This document shows, piece by piece, positions 1-11,201 of a stretch of 64,000 nucleotides of DNA. The stretch is from Cladopsammia gracilis (lineage: Eukaryota > Cnidaria > Anthozoa > Scleractinia > Dendrophylliidae), in assembly GCA_022457155.1 (NCBI GenBank), contig JAJGOT010000219.1:391001-455000 (forward strand), in the 5' to 3' direction. The notes beneath the pieces were generated by a model, which worked only from the letters and a program-made list of their open reading frames with translations, searched no databases and was not told where the DNA came from. How positions within the stretch are numbered: position 1 is the first letter of the stretch; each line of letters opens with the position of its first letter. The position numbers and the translations under genes are program-made.

Positions 1-94
1 AATCTACCCATTTTTGGGCCCCAGATTTTGGTTTTTGTTAATTATAAAGTTCAGGTGGTGGATTTCAACCCTTTTTAGAAATTTGTTTTGTTTT

Positions 95-727
95 GTTTTT
101 ATGAGTCCGTATCAACCTTAATGCATGATATCAATTATGATAAAGCCCCAGCAAACATGCTCAATTTATTTCAGAAAACGTCTAATATTCACTCATACAA
201 TACACGATCGTCTACATCTGGAAAATTCTATGTTAAATGTTCCAGACTAGAAATATTAAACAATTCTTTCTCTCGGCTCGGAGTAAAGCTGTGGAATAAG
301 ATACCACGCTATATAACGGATCTTCCTAAGAATGCTTTCAAAAGAGCTCTTCGCAAATTGCTATTCAATATTTTAGAAAAGGAGGATGACTATATTCAAA
401 TCTCCATGATTATTAATAAAGTATAAGTACATAGATACACTTACTATAGTCAGAGAATCCTTGTCTTAATTCAATTAGATCACTTAACTTCTGTGTTTTT
501 ATTCATTATTACGCGCAATCTGCAAGGCTTTTCAATAGTATAAGGTTTTTGATTTTGTAGATATTTATATTTTTCATGTACTTGTTTTGCCCCGCCCCGA
601 TTAGCTTTCCAGCTATTTGCAGGGCAAACAAATCAGTCAACTCTTTCATTATTATACTAAGAATACATTGTTTGTTGTTGTTTCTTGTTGAATAAATTGT
701 TATTGTTGTTGTTGTTTTCATGGCCAA
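95..727 (+). mobile_element. LINE (non-LTR retrotransposon) 3' end, 5'-truncated
   Basis: An open frame to the stop near 426 encodes about 108 residues of the C-terminal part of a LINE reverse transcriptase. The HSYNTRSS motif, an SRL motif, and the SFSRxGVKxWNxxP block are visible. It aligns by eye over its whole length with the minus-strand LINE at 10273-10912. The RT catalytic core is missing, so this is a dead 5'-truncated copy. About 160 bp after the stop lies a stem-loop (TTTGCCC at 586-592 with GGGCAAA at 622-628, inner stem TAGCT at 602-606 with AGCTA at 611-615). The tail ends in TTG-rich simple repeat (about 670-718). The clade (CR1/L2-like) is inferred, not proven. Confidence 0.75.
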
Positions 728-1167
728 AACGTTTTGCTAAAACACAATCTCATACAAGGCTACTGTAAAATAATTCGTGGTTTTGGATTTGTGAATTTTA
801 TTTTTGTGGATCAACGGATTCAAGTACAAATTTAGAAGGGATCTGTGGATTTGTGTACCTTTATTCACTTCCCTCCTGAGAACAATGATCAGAAATAGAG
901 CCCACGTAGCAAACATAGATCAATAAACCGGCTGAAACAAAATCGCTGGCTATTTTTTCATAAAGTCAATTTACTGGAAGAAATATGTTTTTCTACATGC
1001 GATCCTCGTTCCTTTTTTTACCACAAAATGTTGTTTTGTGTAATAAAACGGAAATAGTAGATTTTTCGATCTAGTTACGTGATCGATGACGTGTACAGAT
1101 TGATTGACAGGTGGCGTTTTTCGTTTCCAAGTATAGATGTCCCCATTGAGCTAAGACAAAACTGAAG
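728..1167. other. No gene seen
   Basis: AT-rich sequence with no open frame of note and no repeat that I recognise. Confidence 0.5.
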
Positions 1168-1373
1168 TTATTACATTTTGCGTCAAATTTATTACATTTT
1201 GCGTTACTTTAGTTTATTACATTTTGCGTCAAAAGTTATTACATTTTGGGTTACCGAGTTTATTACATTTTGCGTCAAAAGTTATTACATTTTGGGTTAC
1301 TATTACATTTTGCGTCAAAAGTTATTACATTTTGGGTTACTATTACATTTTGCGTCAATTATTACATTTTGTG
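1168..1373 (+). repeat. Minisatellite based on TTATTACATTTTG
   Basis: About ten tandem copies of TTATTACATTTTG are each followed by one of two short spacers, GCGTCAAAAG or GGTTAC-type. The two forms alternate in the middle of the array. The open frame across it is only a by-product of the repeat. Confidence 0.85.
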
Positions 1374-1491
1374 GCGTAACAAGCCCTCTCGATGACTGTT
1401 GTAACTCTTAGGGCGAACTTCGCCAACAAATATGTTTAAATAAAAAAATAAGTCAGCTTCACAGAAAAAATCGCTTATGGCTTGAATGCTG

Positions 1492-2942
1492 TTAAGGTTG
1501 CAGTGTACCTTCGGAGGTGTCTCCAGTATAACAGCTCTAGTGTCTTAAGATTACACTTAACATACCTAAACCCAGATATCAAATTAAAGCTTATAGAGCT
1601 GGCTATCTAAATATGGAAAGCATTTGGTAATAAAATGAATTGTCGAATTTTTTACGACGTCTAAATTCGAACGTCCGAATCAGCTTTAGAACGCTATAAC
1701 TCAAAGCGATTATTGTATTTTGCTAATTTGATTTGTTCTCGGGTTTCCGGACACGAAGCGCTAAAAAAACGTGTCGGCGATTTCCCATTTTTAAGGTTAC
1801 AGTGTACCTTCGGGGGTGTCTCCAGTATAACAGCTCTAGCGTCGTAAGATTACACTTAATATACCTAAACCCAGATATCAAATTAAAGCTTATAGAGCTG
1901 GCTATCTAAATATGGAAATCATTTGGTAATAAAGTGAATTGTCGAATTTTTTACGACGTCTTAATTCGAACGTCCGAATCAGCTTTAAAACGCTATAACT
2001 CAAAGCGATTATTGTATTTTGCTAATTTGATTTCTTCTCGGGTTTCCGGACACGAAGCGCTAAAAAAACGTGTCGGCGATTTCCCATATTCAATTGCAGT
2101 GAAAAGTTACAGAATATTTTCGAAACAGGGAGAAAAAAAATTGGAATGATCGCACGGAAATGGCTCTTGACGAAAAAGTTTTCGGAAATAAGAAATTCGC
2201 CGACACGGTTTTGTTGATTATATGTTAGCCTAGCTTCTGTCCAAATTTGAGGAAAATCGAACAAATTTCCTTTGAGTTGTAGCTTTTTAAAGTGTCCCCA
2301 ACAAGCGAAAAATGAACTTTGAGAAAACAGCGCTTAAAAAAACATATCGCTTCATAAACAAACTCCGCCCACAAAAGTTATACCGTCATTTCTCCGTCAA
2401 TTTTCAATATTTGTCGATAATTTTTTTTTTGGATGAAAGTTCATTCTGTAAACTTTATTTTGACGCCAAAAAAAAATTTTCGATAAATTTTCGATCTGAA
2501 GGTACACTGTAACCTTAATTGTAGTGAAAAGTTACAGAATATTTTCGAAAATGGGAGAAAAAAAATTGGAATGATCGCACGGAAATGGCTCTTGACGAAA
2601 AAGTTTTGGGAAATAAGAAATTCGCCGACATATTTTTGTTGATTATATGTTAGCCTAGCTTCTGTTCAAATTTGAGGAAAATCGAACAAATTTCCTTTGA
2701 GTTGTAGCTCTTTAAAGTGTTCCCAACAAGCGAAAAATTAACTTTGAGAAAACAGCGCTTAAAAAAACATATCGCTTCATAAACAAACTCCGCCCACAAA
2801 AGTTATACTGTCATTTCTCCGTCAATTTTCACTATTTTTCGATAATTTTTTTTGTGAATGAAAGTTCATTCTGTAAACGTTATTTTGACGCCAAAAAAAA
2901 ATTTCGATAAATTTTCGATCTGAAGGTACACTGTAACCTTAA
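1492..2942. mobile_element. TTAA-flanked DNA transposon (outer copy, interrupted)
   Basis: The outer element starts with TTAAGGTTGCAGTGTACC at 1492 and ends with the complementary GGTACACTGTAACCTTAA at 2942. Its left part (1496-1790) and right part (2519-2938) together make about 715 bp and are separated by a second copy of the same element. The terminal inverted repeat is about 17 bp and the target is TTAA, which fits piggyBac- or Kolobok-type elements. No transposase is present, so it is non-autonomous. Confidence 0.8.
1795..2514. mobile_element. Inner complete copy of the same TTAA element
   Basis: A full 720-bp element is bounded by GGTTACAGTGTACCTTC on the left and its reverse complement on the right. 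TTAA lies directly on each side (1791-1794 and 2515-2518). Its left and right halves match 1496-1790 and 2519-2938 closely, so this copy jumped into a TTAA inside a sibling. The short open frames within it are not genes. Confidence 0.85.
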
Positions 2943-3654
2943 TACTGAGCCCAAACTACTGGAGAAACGGCAAAAGTACGGGGTACAGTGTTATCTTAAA
3001 ATTCCGTTTTCTTTTTTTGCCAACAAGTCATGAAACAAATGAGATTAATTAAAACGTCCTTTTTTGTTTACTATGAACTTGGACATTCTCTTCAGTAAAT
3101 AATTATATTATGTAACTTGATTAAGGTGACCTGGCCTACAAAGCGGGGAATATTACATACTTCTCTGTAATATTCCCCCAGAGGATATTAGCCCCGGCCT
3201 TCTCTCTCCTGGTGCAATCAATTCCCCCACCTCCTCCCCCACTTGTTCAGCCAGTTGGTAATTGACAAGGTTTATGCAATACAATCACCTGGAAGTATAA
3301 AAAGGAAAACGAACCATGTGGGTACTGTTTTCTTTTGTCTTCGTTTTTAACCATGAATACGCGAAGCGTAATGAACGGGTTATTGAAGACGAAGGCAAAA
3401 TTGACTCACTCGCTCACTGAGCTGTAAACTTAATGACGTAATATTGCTTTGTTACGAATGCGTTTCCTAACAAGAACAACGTGAATCCAGCGATTATAAC
3501 TAATTTGTTGTAAACGAATATAAACAACAATAAGCTTAAAGATGTTTCGCATTTGGAGTCTTTAATGCAACATTAAAATCGATCCAAACGGATTTTTCAA
3601 CACGCGTTTTGATGCGTATCTACCTTGAAATAATAAAATTTGATGTTAGTTAGG
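2943..3654. other. Intergenic; one small hairpin
   Basis: No gene is seen. A perfect 13-bp stem (GGGGAATATTACA at 3145-3157 with its complement at 3166-3178) has an 8-nt loop. A possible relic of another TTAA-type terminus lies near 2978-2998. Confidence 0.4.
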
Positions 3655-3780
3655 TATGTTATTCCAGGATGGTCATGTGGTTGAAGGTTTTCTTTTTCGT
3701 GCTGACGGACGACGAGGGACCAAGGGTTCGAATCTTGCCCGGGCCCTTTTTTGTGATGTACTGTCTTTTTTTTTTCTTGC
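3655..3780 (+). mobile_element. tRNA-derived SINE head
   Basis: Pol III-type boxes are visible: an A-box-like TGGTCATGTGG at 3670-3680 and a B-box GGTTCGAATC at 3725-3734, about 45 bp apart. The arms do not fold as a functional tRNA acceptor stem. It sits just downstream of the candidate last exon of the minus-strand lectin gene. Confidence 0.5.
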
Positions 3781-3821
3781 ATTCGTCAAAATTCGTTACG
3801 TTTAATTTATTTATGGTTGGC

Positions 3822-3886
3822 TCACAGGAGCCTTTCATTTCTCTTGGTGCCCCCTGGTCCATTGACCTTTATAAGAAAAGGGGGAC
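3822..3886 (-). CDS. Candidate terminal exon of the secreted F5/8C-FTP gene
   Basis: On the minus strand a strong pyrimidine-rich acceptor ending in CGACTAG precedes position 3886. Reading on from the phase-1 donor of the exon at 4469-4633 gives 21 more codons (glycine-proline-rich start) and a TGA at 3822-3824. An AATAAA lies 11 nt after the stop (3806-3811). The phase fits and the summed coding length is a multiple of three. The peptide has no homology that I recognise, and the poly(A) signal is unusually close, so the gene could end differently. Confidence 0.3.
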
Positions 3887-4468
3887 CTAGTCGAAAGTAA
3901 AGATGAAAAAGAAATGTGGTGTTACATTGCTGCAATAATTAACAACTGTTCACCGAAGTGGAGGTGGGTAGTGGTGGATATTTACCGAGCCGCGCAAATT
4001 GCTGGGAGGTGAATAGCACTTGTTATTCCGAGTTTCAGTAGCCAATCAGAGCGCGCCAACAATGCTATCCACTGTTTCAGTATATACTAAAAGTATTTAT
4101 GGACTGAAAAGTAGATTTTGAAAATAACCGAGTGGCCTGCAAAAATTACTTTAATGTCCGCTTACTTTTAAGCACCAAAATGTTTTCAAAGGACCAAACA
4201 TTCATTTTCAGTTTCACTTTTGATCAAAATAAGACCACCTGTTTGAAAAATACGAGGTCATAGGTGTCTCATTTTCAGCTGCTCAAAAAGACAGGTTCCC
4301 TCTTCCTTAAAATTATAAAGCGGGTCAAGCTGCCAGGAAAACAACTAAAAAACCGTACTATATTTGTGGAGAGGAAAAATAAATACGTCAGTAACTTTCA
4401 TTGTGTGTTATTTCTAGTCGGCAATGGATACTCTCGTAAAATAATTCGATATTAGAGTATTACCATAC

Positions 4469-4633
4469 CTCTTCGGGCGGAGTAAACTTCGACTTCACAC
4501 AGCGTGAGATGAACTTGAGTGCTTTTAGTAATTCGTATGGTCACATATCTTCCGTACAAACTTGGGCGACAGAAGAAGGATGCACCTCGTCCTTGAGGAA
4601 CACTGTAGTTACCATCACCACACTTAGGATTGG
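4469..4633 (-). CDS. FTP/fucolectin-type domain, second half (second FTP module)
   Basis: This 165-nt exon has phase 1 at both ends, between an acceptor ending in TATAG and the donor GTATGG. It encodes the C-terminal half of an eel-fucolectin/tachylectin-4/pentraxin-1 (FTP) domain. Diagnostic features are NPKCG near the start, a cysteine before SLYGRYVTIRI, and the closing block LTLCEVEVYS. These domains bind fucose or other sugars through a Ca2+-stabilised jelly-roll fold. That function is known for the family and has not been shown here. It pairs with the exon at 5393-5635, and together they form one complete FTP module. Confidence 0.85.
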
Positions 4634-4672
4634 CTATACCCCCATTATTTGAATTTGTACCTGATAAATAGT

Positions 4673-4822
4673 TTATAATGACTGAGGCAATTCATGAGAT
4701 AGAGACACATACGGTTAACGTTATACCCCGCCCAAAACAACTTTGTTTTATAATGACTGAGGCAATTCATCAGATAGAGACACATACGATTAACGTTATA
4801 CCCCGCCCAAAACAACTTTGTT
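4673..4822. repeat. 75-bp tandem duplication
   Basis: Two copies of a 75-bp unit starting TTATAATGACTG lie head to tail and differ at only a few positions. They are in the intron upstream of the exon at 4469-4633. The minus-strand open frame through them is a by-product. Confidence 0.85.
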
Positions 4823-4886
4823 TTCAAGTTTAAGGACGCATGTGCAACGTCTATTTGCTTTGCCTTCACTGTAGTTTTCAATGTAA

Positions 4887-5017
4887 TTTTCCAAAGAGTT
4901 AAAATTTTAGGTTCAAAATAACCCCTCTTTGGGCATCATTTGAACTCCAAAATTAACTCCGAATCCGGGATTAAAATAAATCCAGCCGCCAATGGAGTTA
5001 TTTTAACTCTTTGAAAA
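4887..5017. mobile_element. MITE-like inverted-repeat element
   Basis: The left end TTTTCCAAAGAGTTAAAAT and the right end ATTTTAACTCTTTGAAAA are near-perfect reverse complements around a 131-bp unit. It is intronic and non-coding. Confidence 0.55.
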
Positions 5018-5392
5018 ACACTGTGCTCGTAAGATTTTGCGCGCTAAAGCGCGCAGAAAACGCGCGCGGCAGCAAATCCGCATTTTTAGGCGACGCCTAA
5101 TACTATAGTTAGGGATAATCAACGTCAGTCCTCACTATAGTCCTTTTTTACTGTATTTGTTAAGGTAAGTCCATTTGAGGTTGTAAGTTAGTTAGCTATA
5201 CCGTGTGAGAGAAGCTGATAGCAAGCAAAGCGCTAAGAAAATTATTTGATATATCTTTACTTTTTGTTCTTTAAGTTTTGTTGGCAAAGAACCCAACAAA
5301 AGTAAGGAAAACTGTATCGATTATCTATCTTTGTCGATCATTCTTGCTTTATTGAACTTTGAAAGATTTCATTTAACCTGGTTTGGACTTAC

Positions 5393-5635
5393 CCACTCTA
5401 ATCTCGAATTGATTCAATCTATCCCCACAGCAGTCTCCTCTGTTGACTACGTACACTTCAATCACAGGCTCCACTTGCCCCAGGTCCACTCGCCACCAGG
5501 GGTCATTTTCTTGAAGTGTGTGTGTACATGATCCACTGTGAAAGTTCGTGTTGCTGTCTCCATCCAGTGCTAAGCCGCCATTATACTGATTAAAAGTGCT
5601 TATCTGCGCCGTGTTCTTGTTGTACGCCAGATTAT
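5393..5635 (-). CDS. FTP/fucolectin-type domain, first half (second FTP module)
   Basis: This 243-nt exon has an acceptor TTTTTTCTTTAAG before 5635 and a donor GTAAGT after 5393, with phase 1 at both ends. It encodes the N-terminal half of an FTP lectin domain: NLAYNK at the start, LALDGDSNTNF, then CTHT and the hallmark PWWRVDLG, ending in VYVVNRGD and FEIRVG. The frame is intact throughout. The preceding FTP exon ends with one base that completes the first codon here. The domain is extracellular in known family members, which agrees with the signal peptide exon at 31267-31336. Confidence 0.88.
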
Positions 5636-7646
5636 CTTAAAGAAAAAAGCGAAAATCACAGAAATAAATTACTGAATACAGTTGGCTAAATAAAATTGTT
5701 TTATAACCACTATAATATACATCTTTCCAGCGAAAACGTTATCAGATTAGTTAAAAACTGCTAAAACAAATTGTGTCTAAATCTGAACAGCTAATTCCGC
5801 TAGTAAATGGAATTTCTGGCGTTTGAGTGAATACGAATTAGCCGGAAATGAAATATTTCTGCGGCACGAAAGCAGTGGGGACTGGGGCTAGCCCAGTGAA
5901 ATGAGCATGTGTATGAGGGAGGGCTATATAAGAGATAAATATCACGTGGGATATCATTCTAGGCCGACACCTCAGCTTAATTAGCTAACGTTATTTTTAC
6001 TTTATTTTATTTATTTATTTATTTATTTATTTTACTTTATTTTTAAGTATGTCGTCCCTCGTGTAGCTTCGCAGGATGAGCTATTTAAAGCTTGAGCCAT
6101 GGTTCCTACCCAGATTTCCTGCCGACTTTTTTTCCCCAATGGGGATATTTTCCGGCAGGTTTTTTCTGGCCTCCGTCTGACAGTACTATCTTTAACTGTC
6201 GCTCAGCTCTGTAACATGTTACGTATCGCATACTTGGATGTAATAAGAGGTTGTAGTATAATGTATTGTTATAGTTCCCGGTGCTCCGGGCCGAAACAGC
6301 CAAAATAAACCTAACGGTTTTCGGTCATGTTGTTTAAAGTGTAGTGGAGCTGAAATACGCTGTTAGGAATTATATTCTATTAAATTTTAGAGTGATTTTC
6401 CCGCCCCGCCATTTTGAAGGCAGAGAGGGCCCTGGGGACAAGGTTGTATTGAGATTGATAAAACATGAAAAAATTACACAGCTTAAAAGTCTCTCTGCCA
6501 GGCTGCGATTCACGTTTTGTCGAATGGTCTTGTCCATATTTCACCCTTGCCTCTTTTCACGGCCCGGCTCAGAAATTTATTTAAGCCAATTTTTACAGTA
6601 CGCACGACTTTTTCGCATGCGTTCAGTGCTTACGATAAACTTACCGCATAAATCGCTTCATGTAAATCAAACCTACGACTGGTTTAGCGGGGCGTTGCAA
6701 ACGGCATGAAAAAATGTCGTGGGATTTTAAAACATAATTTAAATCCTACGGCATCGCAGCCGGAGAAAACTAATTACCGTGACACAGTAGAGAAAAAACA
6801 TTGCGTAACGCTGGAAATATTCTCATATTAAAGTGAAGTTGAATGTAACTGAAATGTCAACTTATCACTTATGTTATCTTAAACAAAACTTCCATTTCAC
6901 AGTTGTTCAGGTCACGCAACATTCCCTGTCTTCTCTTCTGCGACCAAAAATGTTAAAAAAAGGTGCATTGAAGTTAAATGAAGCTAAATTCAAAATTCAA
7001 TTCAACTAAAAAATCAAAATTATGATGGAGAGCGGCGTAAAACGTAAACCTAGCTTAGTTGCATGGGCTTTGACCTTCAGAGTTCACGTATAATTGAAAG
7101 GCGTATGCAGTACAGCAAAGGAATATATCTTTGAAAGCGAACTCGTCGTCATGTCCTTTATTTTGCAATCATTATTCTCAACGGCTGACTGTTTTAAAAT
7201 AACATGCAGAGCATTTTGAAAATATCTCTTTTTCGCATTTTTCGCTTAAAAAAAATTATTTGCTTTATTACTGTTTTGACTATCACGCCCTAAAAATGAT
7301 TTTTGATTTACTTGAAAACCATCTTATAAATTTTCTTGACACTTCATCTGCAGTTAGTGAAACGTGAGTACTACGAAATTTGAAAGTATCATTATGGAGT
7401 GTCTGACTAGATTTTGAGAAAAACGACATTGTTTAAAACAAAGTGCAATAAGTTGATATTCCTATAGTAACTGCTGTCGCTTGGAAACCAGTGACACATA
7501 GACTTTTCATCGCATTTCATATCTGAAAGCATGTCTTCCCTGCGAAGATTTGATTCAAAACATACATCCTACGGCAAAAAAAATAAGTTGAACCTCCTTA
7601 AAACAGCCGGCTTAAAAGTGTCTTCAAATTCAAATTGTTAAATTAC
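5636..7646. other. Intron (2.0 kb), no gene seen
   Basis: A TTTA microsatellite lies near 6003-6043. The stretch at about 6410-6445 contains a GGCCCTGGGGACAAGG segment similar to one near 24360-24385, so part of this intron is dispersed repeat. The 121-codon frame at 6344-6709 overlaps that repeat and I do not call it. Confidence 0.5.
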
Positions 7647-7820
7647 CTCGTGAGTACACTTCCACCTCGCATAGCTGAAGAAACTGTCTCTTCGTGGTCA
7701 TAATACCAAGATATCTGCCAGTTTTCAGTGGATTTATGTAACACACAGCAGATGCTATGAACTGAATAAAAGTGTACAGTCCCACACACGCAGGATTACT
7801 TGTTACAGTCGCGCTGTTAC
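7647..7820 (-). CDS. FTP/fucolectin-type domain, second half (first FTP module)
   Basis: This 174-nt exon has phase 1 at both ends, between acceptor TTATGGCAG and donor GTAATT. It encodes the C-terminal half of an FTP domain: NPAC near the start, then CYINPLKTGRYLGI and the closing LQLCEVEVYS. The first codon (Gly) is completed by the last base of the exon at 8560-8814. Structure and borders mirror the exon at 4469-4633, which indicates that the two FTP modules arose by duplication of an exon pair. Confidence 0.88.
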
Positions 7821-8559
7821 CTGCCATAATAAAGCAAAATACAATTGTAAAAAAAGGCCCCAAGCCCTCAGCTTCTACATGTAAGCTCGTGCTACATGCA
7901 TATTGGATCAACTAAGTAGAGTTATAAAAGAATAAAATAGTAGCGTTAAACTCTTTTTTGCAGTTAAAAACACCCGCGGATATTATCGATCGGTAGGAGT
8001 AGTCCTTCAGTTTCAAGATCTGTGTTTAAAATTAGTTATGACTGAGGTTCGGTCGAAGGTAATTTCACGCGGACAAGTATGTCCGTTAGCGATTTTCCTT
8101 ACTATAGGCGACAATCGGTTGTTTCAGTTTTGAAAATTTTGGCAAGCCCCGTTGGGCTCAGCTCTACAAAATTTGGAATGTTACTACGTTTTTATAGTAT
8201 ACGGGGACAGATATGCAAATTTGTTATTTTTTTTCATTCGCCAGTGTATTACGTCATTCAGTTGTCTAGACAGTCTCGTTTCACACAATGCATATTAACT
8301 TTATGTCACGCTAAGATGTTTTGGTCGTTTTAAATCTGTTTTACTCTTCAATTCTTTAAAGGAGAAGTATCATGAGCGGCGTATCAATCTCAGTATGGCA
8401 GACTTAACTTTGTCCGCCTCAAAAAAATGATCAGGCTTAATTTAGCCCGTTGAATAGTCCATAAAATGTCTACATATTTGCAACGTAATTTATTAATAAT
8501 TTCCACTGCCTATTTATTTCCCTAAATGTTTAACAGTTTTCTATAATCACAATACCCAC

Positions 8560-8814
8560 CTAATGTTATTTTATAGTCTTGATTTCTTTGCTGTATAAAG
8601 CTGGACACTGAGAACCTGTTGACTATGCGAACTTCAGAGACTGGCACGTGATCTGACCCAAGGTCCACTCGCCACCAGCTGGGGTTGTCTTCTGTAGTAT
8701 GTGAACAGGGTCCATAATCATAGTCTGTATCAGCATTGCCATCCACTGCTTTTGCTGAAACACCAGTACTGTAGGTAGAAGATTGTTGAGTGGTCTTACC
8801 AGCAGCAAGGTTCT
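8560..8814 (-). CDS. FTP/fucolectin-type domain, first half (first FTP module)
   Basis: This 255-nt exon has phase 1 at both ends, with acceptor TTAACCCAG and donor GTGGGT. It encodes ENLAAGK at the start of the domain, AKAVDGNADTDY, a CSHT motif and the hallmark WWRVDLGSD, then VRIVNRFSV and YKITLG. This is the usual order of an FTP N-terminal half. The first codon (Glu) is completed by the last base of the F5/8C exon at 11202-11352. The related exon at 5393-5635 shares the same motifs in the same order but has diverged. Confidence 0.9.
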
Positions 8815-9195
8815 CTGGGTTAATAGTCAAAATTATCGTAAATTTAATACTCGCTTGTACGCTCAAAGGTTTACAATACAAGTGAAAGAAAGCGACGTAC
8901 TGCAAGTGTACATGTATGTGGATCTCGATGCGAAGTATGTAAATAAAGTCGCACTCGGGCCACGATGGCCCACACGGCCGGAGCTTAACCCGGTTTCCGT
9001 AGCATGAAGCAACCAGGAATATTGCTACTCCCCCCTGGATGGGATGCTAATCCATCGCAGGGTTGTAAATGTAAAAGTATGCAAATGGTAGCTAATAAAT
9101 AGTTGCGAGCAGTTCACATATTTCTTGTTCTATAAATCTTTGCTTATGATCTTCTTTATGAGATTACGAAATAAGGTAAAAGCTCCTGCATTTAG
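8815..9195. other. Intron segment with SINE-like repeat sequence
   Basis: No gene is seen. The segment near 8955-9066, with CTGGATGGGATGCTAATCC and a neighbouring CGCAGGGTT, looks like a dispersed repeat. A related stretch in reverse orientation occurs near 10995-11070. Confidence 0.4.
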
Positions 9196-9380
9196 TGTGA
9201 TGCGCGGTGGTTCAGTGGTCAGCACGTTGGGTTACAGATCTGAAGGTCAGTTGTTCGAGGCTCAGTCACTGCCGTCCTGTTGTTTGCGTTGACCTGAATC
9301 TTTGCTACACATTCTCTCTCTTCGCATAGGTGTATACAGCCATTTCGGGAAAGGTTGTCACATAGATGCGTTTAAGTGTA
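9196..9380 (+). mobile_element. tRNA-derived SINE
   Basis: A perfect A-box TGGTTCAGTGG at 9208-9218 and a B-box-like GTTCGAGGCTC at 9253-9263 are 45 bp apart. They are followed by a tRNA-unrelated body with TTTCGGGAAAGGTTGTC. The body motif recurs inverted near 10950-10970. The flanks do not pair as an acceptor stem, so I do not call a tRNA gene. It is intronic in the lectin gene. Confidence 0.6.
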
Positions 9381-9657
9381 CGCCACAATACTGTGAAATA
9401 GTTTGAGTAATACTAACATCTAAAGAGGCATCGGCGTTTTGCTGTCATTAAATAAGTAGAAAAAGAAATCAAGAATTACGAAAAATTTTGTAGAGTAAAG
9501 TAAATCTCAAGCTGTTGTGTTATTTTCAGACCTGTAGTGTAGAACTGTACAATTTCGTTTTAATTTTAGCACGTGAAGAATGTGTTTGCTTCTTATTAGA
9601 ATAATGTTTTGTTTTCTTTTTGACCCTGACTATCTGACCTACGTTCTTATGACGAAC

Positions 9658-9871
9658 GCTTACGGGCCATTTGTCAGAACAGGACGGCTGGTCCGGCCAA
9701 TTCATAAATGGACTGCCATATTGATTTTCAGGAAAGGCGGCCATAGGGGTTAAGTCAAAAATAGTATATCAGTGCATCATTTTGATAGACTTGTAGAACT
9801 AGGTTCTCATACATAAAGGCGCATATCACGAAATGTCCAATCCAGCCGGTCAGTTCTGACAAATGGTAAGC
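9658..9871. mobile_element. MITE-like element with long inverted ends
   Basis: The left end carries CCATTTGTCAGAAC followed by CGGCTGG, and the right end carries the reverse complement of the same blocks, with GCTTAC and GTAAGC as outermost bases. About 214 bp, no coding potential, intronic. Confidence 0.5.
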
Positions 9872-10039
9872 TCGCTAAGTTTAATTAAGTTCATTTCGAT
9901 CTGACAGGGTCAGTTTTCTCTGAAACGTGATGTTTTATATCGATACGGTATATTCAAAGAGTGGACCACTTATTTTATAACAACCCACACTTCCTTTCGG
10001 TCTTGTCGACGCATACACTTCAAACTGTTTCAACTGTTT

Positions 10040-10912
10040 CAATTGTTTATTAATAATCACAAATTTTACATAAAGCAATATCCACTGCCCGCAGTTAGCA
10101 GATTAGCTAGTCGAGGCGGGCAGTGGTTACACGTATGTAATACATATACAGACAGAACACAAGAAAGACTAGAGAAAAACAGTAGTTAAATAAATAAACA
10201 AATAAATATAAATAAATTCAATTTAATTAAGTTTACAATCATGAACATTGCAAATATAAGAAGGCCAAGTTTTCAGGAAATTTTTGTTATTAAGTCGGGT
10301 AAATCAATATAATCATTTTCTTCTGAAAGTATTCGGAGTAAAGTGTCGTGGACATTGATTTTAAAGTTATTTTTGGACATTTGACGCATTTCACACGGTA
10401 AGCTATTCCAGACTTTTACACCATATCTTGAAAAAGACTTAATTTGTTTATCTAACCTTGAGTGTTTAACATAATAGTCACCTCTTGAAGATGATCTTGT
10501 ATTATATGAATGAATATTAGATTGGGAAGCAAATAAGTTAGATATGTTAGTAGGTGTTAAACTGTTAGATATATCATGCATTAGAATAGCAACGGATTTA
10601 AAGTACAGTAGATCTAAGGGAAGAAAGCCAGAGGAGGCAAAATAAGGTACTGCATGAGAATTATAGTCACCAAAGAACATGAGGCGGAGGGCGCGTTTTT
10701 GAAGAATGAGAATTTTGTTTTTGTAAGTTTTAGCAGCTTGGCCCCAAGCGACTATGCCATACAATAAGTAGGGCTGAATAAGAGATATGTATATGTGGTG
10801 TAAAGTATTCAGGGGTACAAAGTGTCTCAGGCTGGCAATGATGCCAATTGTTTTACTTATTTTTGAAGCGATGTGAGCGATATGGTATTTCCAAGAAAGA
10901 TTTTCATCAATA
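10040..10912 (-). mobile_element. LINE 3' part, RT C-terminus, 5'-truncated
   Basis: On the minus strand an open frame runs from 10912 to the stop near 10273 (about 210 codons). It encodes the end of a LINE RT and its C-terminal domain: LSWKYHI, IQPYLLYGIVAWG, LQKRALR, then HSYNTRSS, KSFSRYGVKVWNSLP. The family is the same as the copy at 95-727. Downstream on the element strand is a strong stem-loop (CCACTGCCCGC at 10082-10092 with GCGGGCAGTGG at 10116-10126). The 5' truncation point abuts an ACTTCA microsatellite (10917-10940). It lies in the intron between two coding exons and has no catalytic RT domain. Confidence 0.82.
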
Positions 10913-11201
10913 AGACTTCAACTTCAACTTCAACTTCAAGACTTAAACATGTATGACAACCTTTCCCGAAATAGCATGGGCACCGGCGAGATAATTCTAG
11001 TTGTAACCCTGCAATGAACTCATCCAGCCCCAATACTCCTGGATGTTTTACGCTACAGTGGGATGCATGCTATTCTTGTGCGACTTCACTTTACCCCTTA
11101 ATAAACATTGGCTAACGACGCTTATAACCATGTAGTTAATATTTTCCACAGTAAATGCAGGATACTGAATCTATTTATAAAGGCAAACGAACCACATTCA
11201 C

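Noticed and set aside
5393..5635. Apparent frameshift in the second FTP exon
   Set aside because: Careful re-reading showed the frame to be intact through CTHT and PWWRVDLG. The break was my own mis-joining of a CA repeat.
6344..6709. 121-codon frame starting MELKYAVRNY
   Set aside because: It overlaps dispersed repeat sequence inside an intron of the lectin gene and has no domain.
9196..9270. tRNA gene
   Set aside because: A and B boxes are present but the ends do not form an acceptor stem and the sequence continues into a SINE body.
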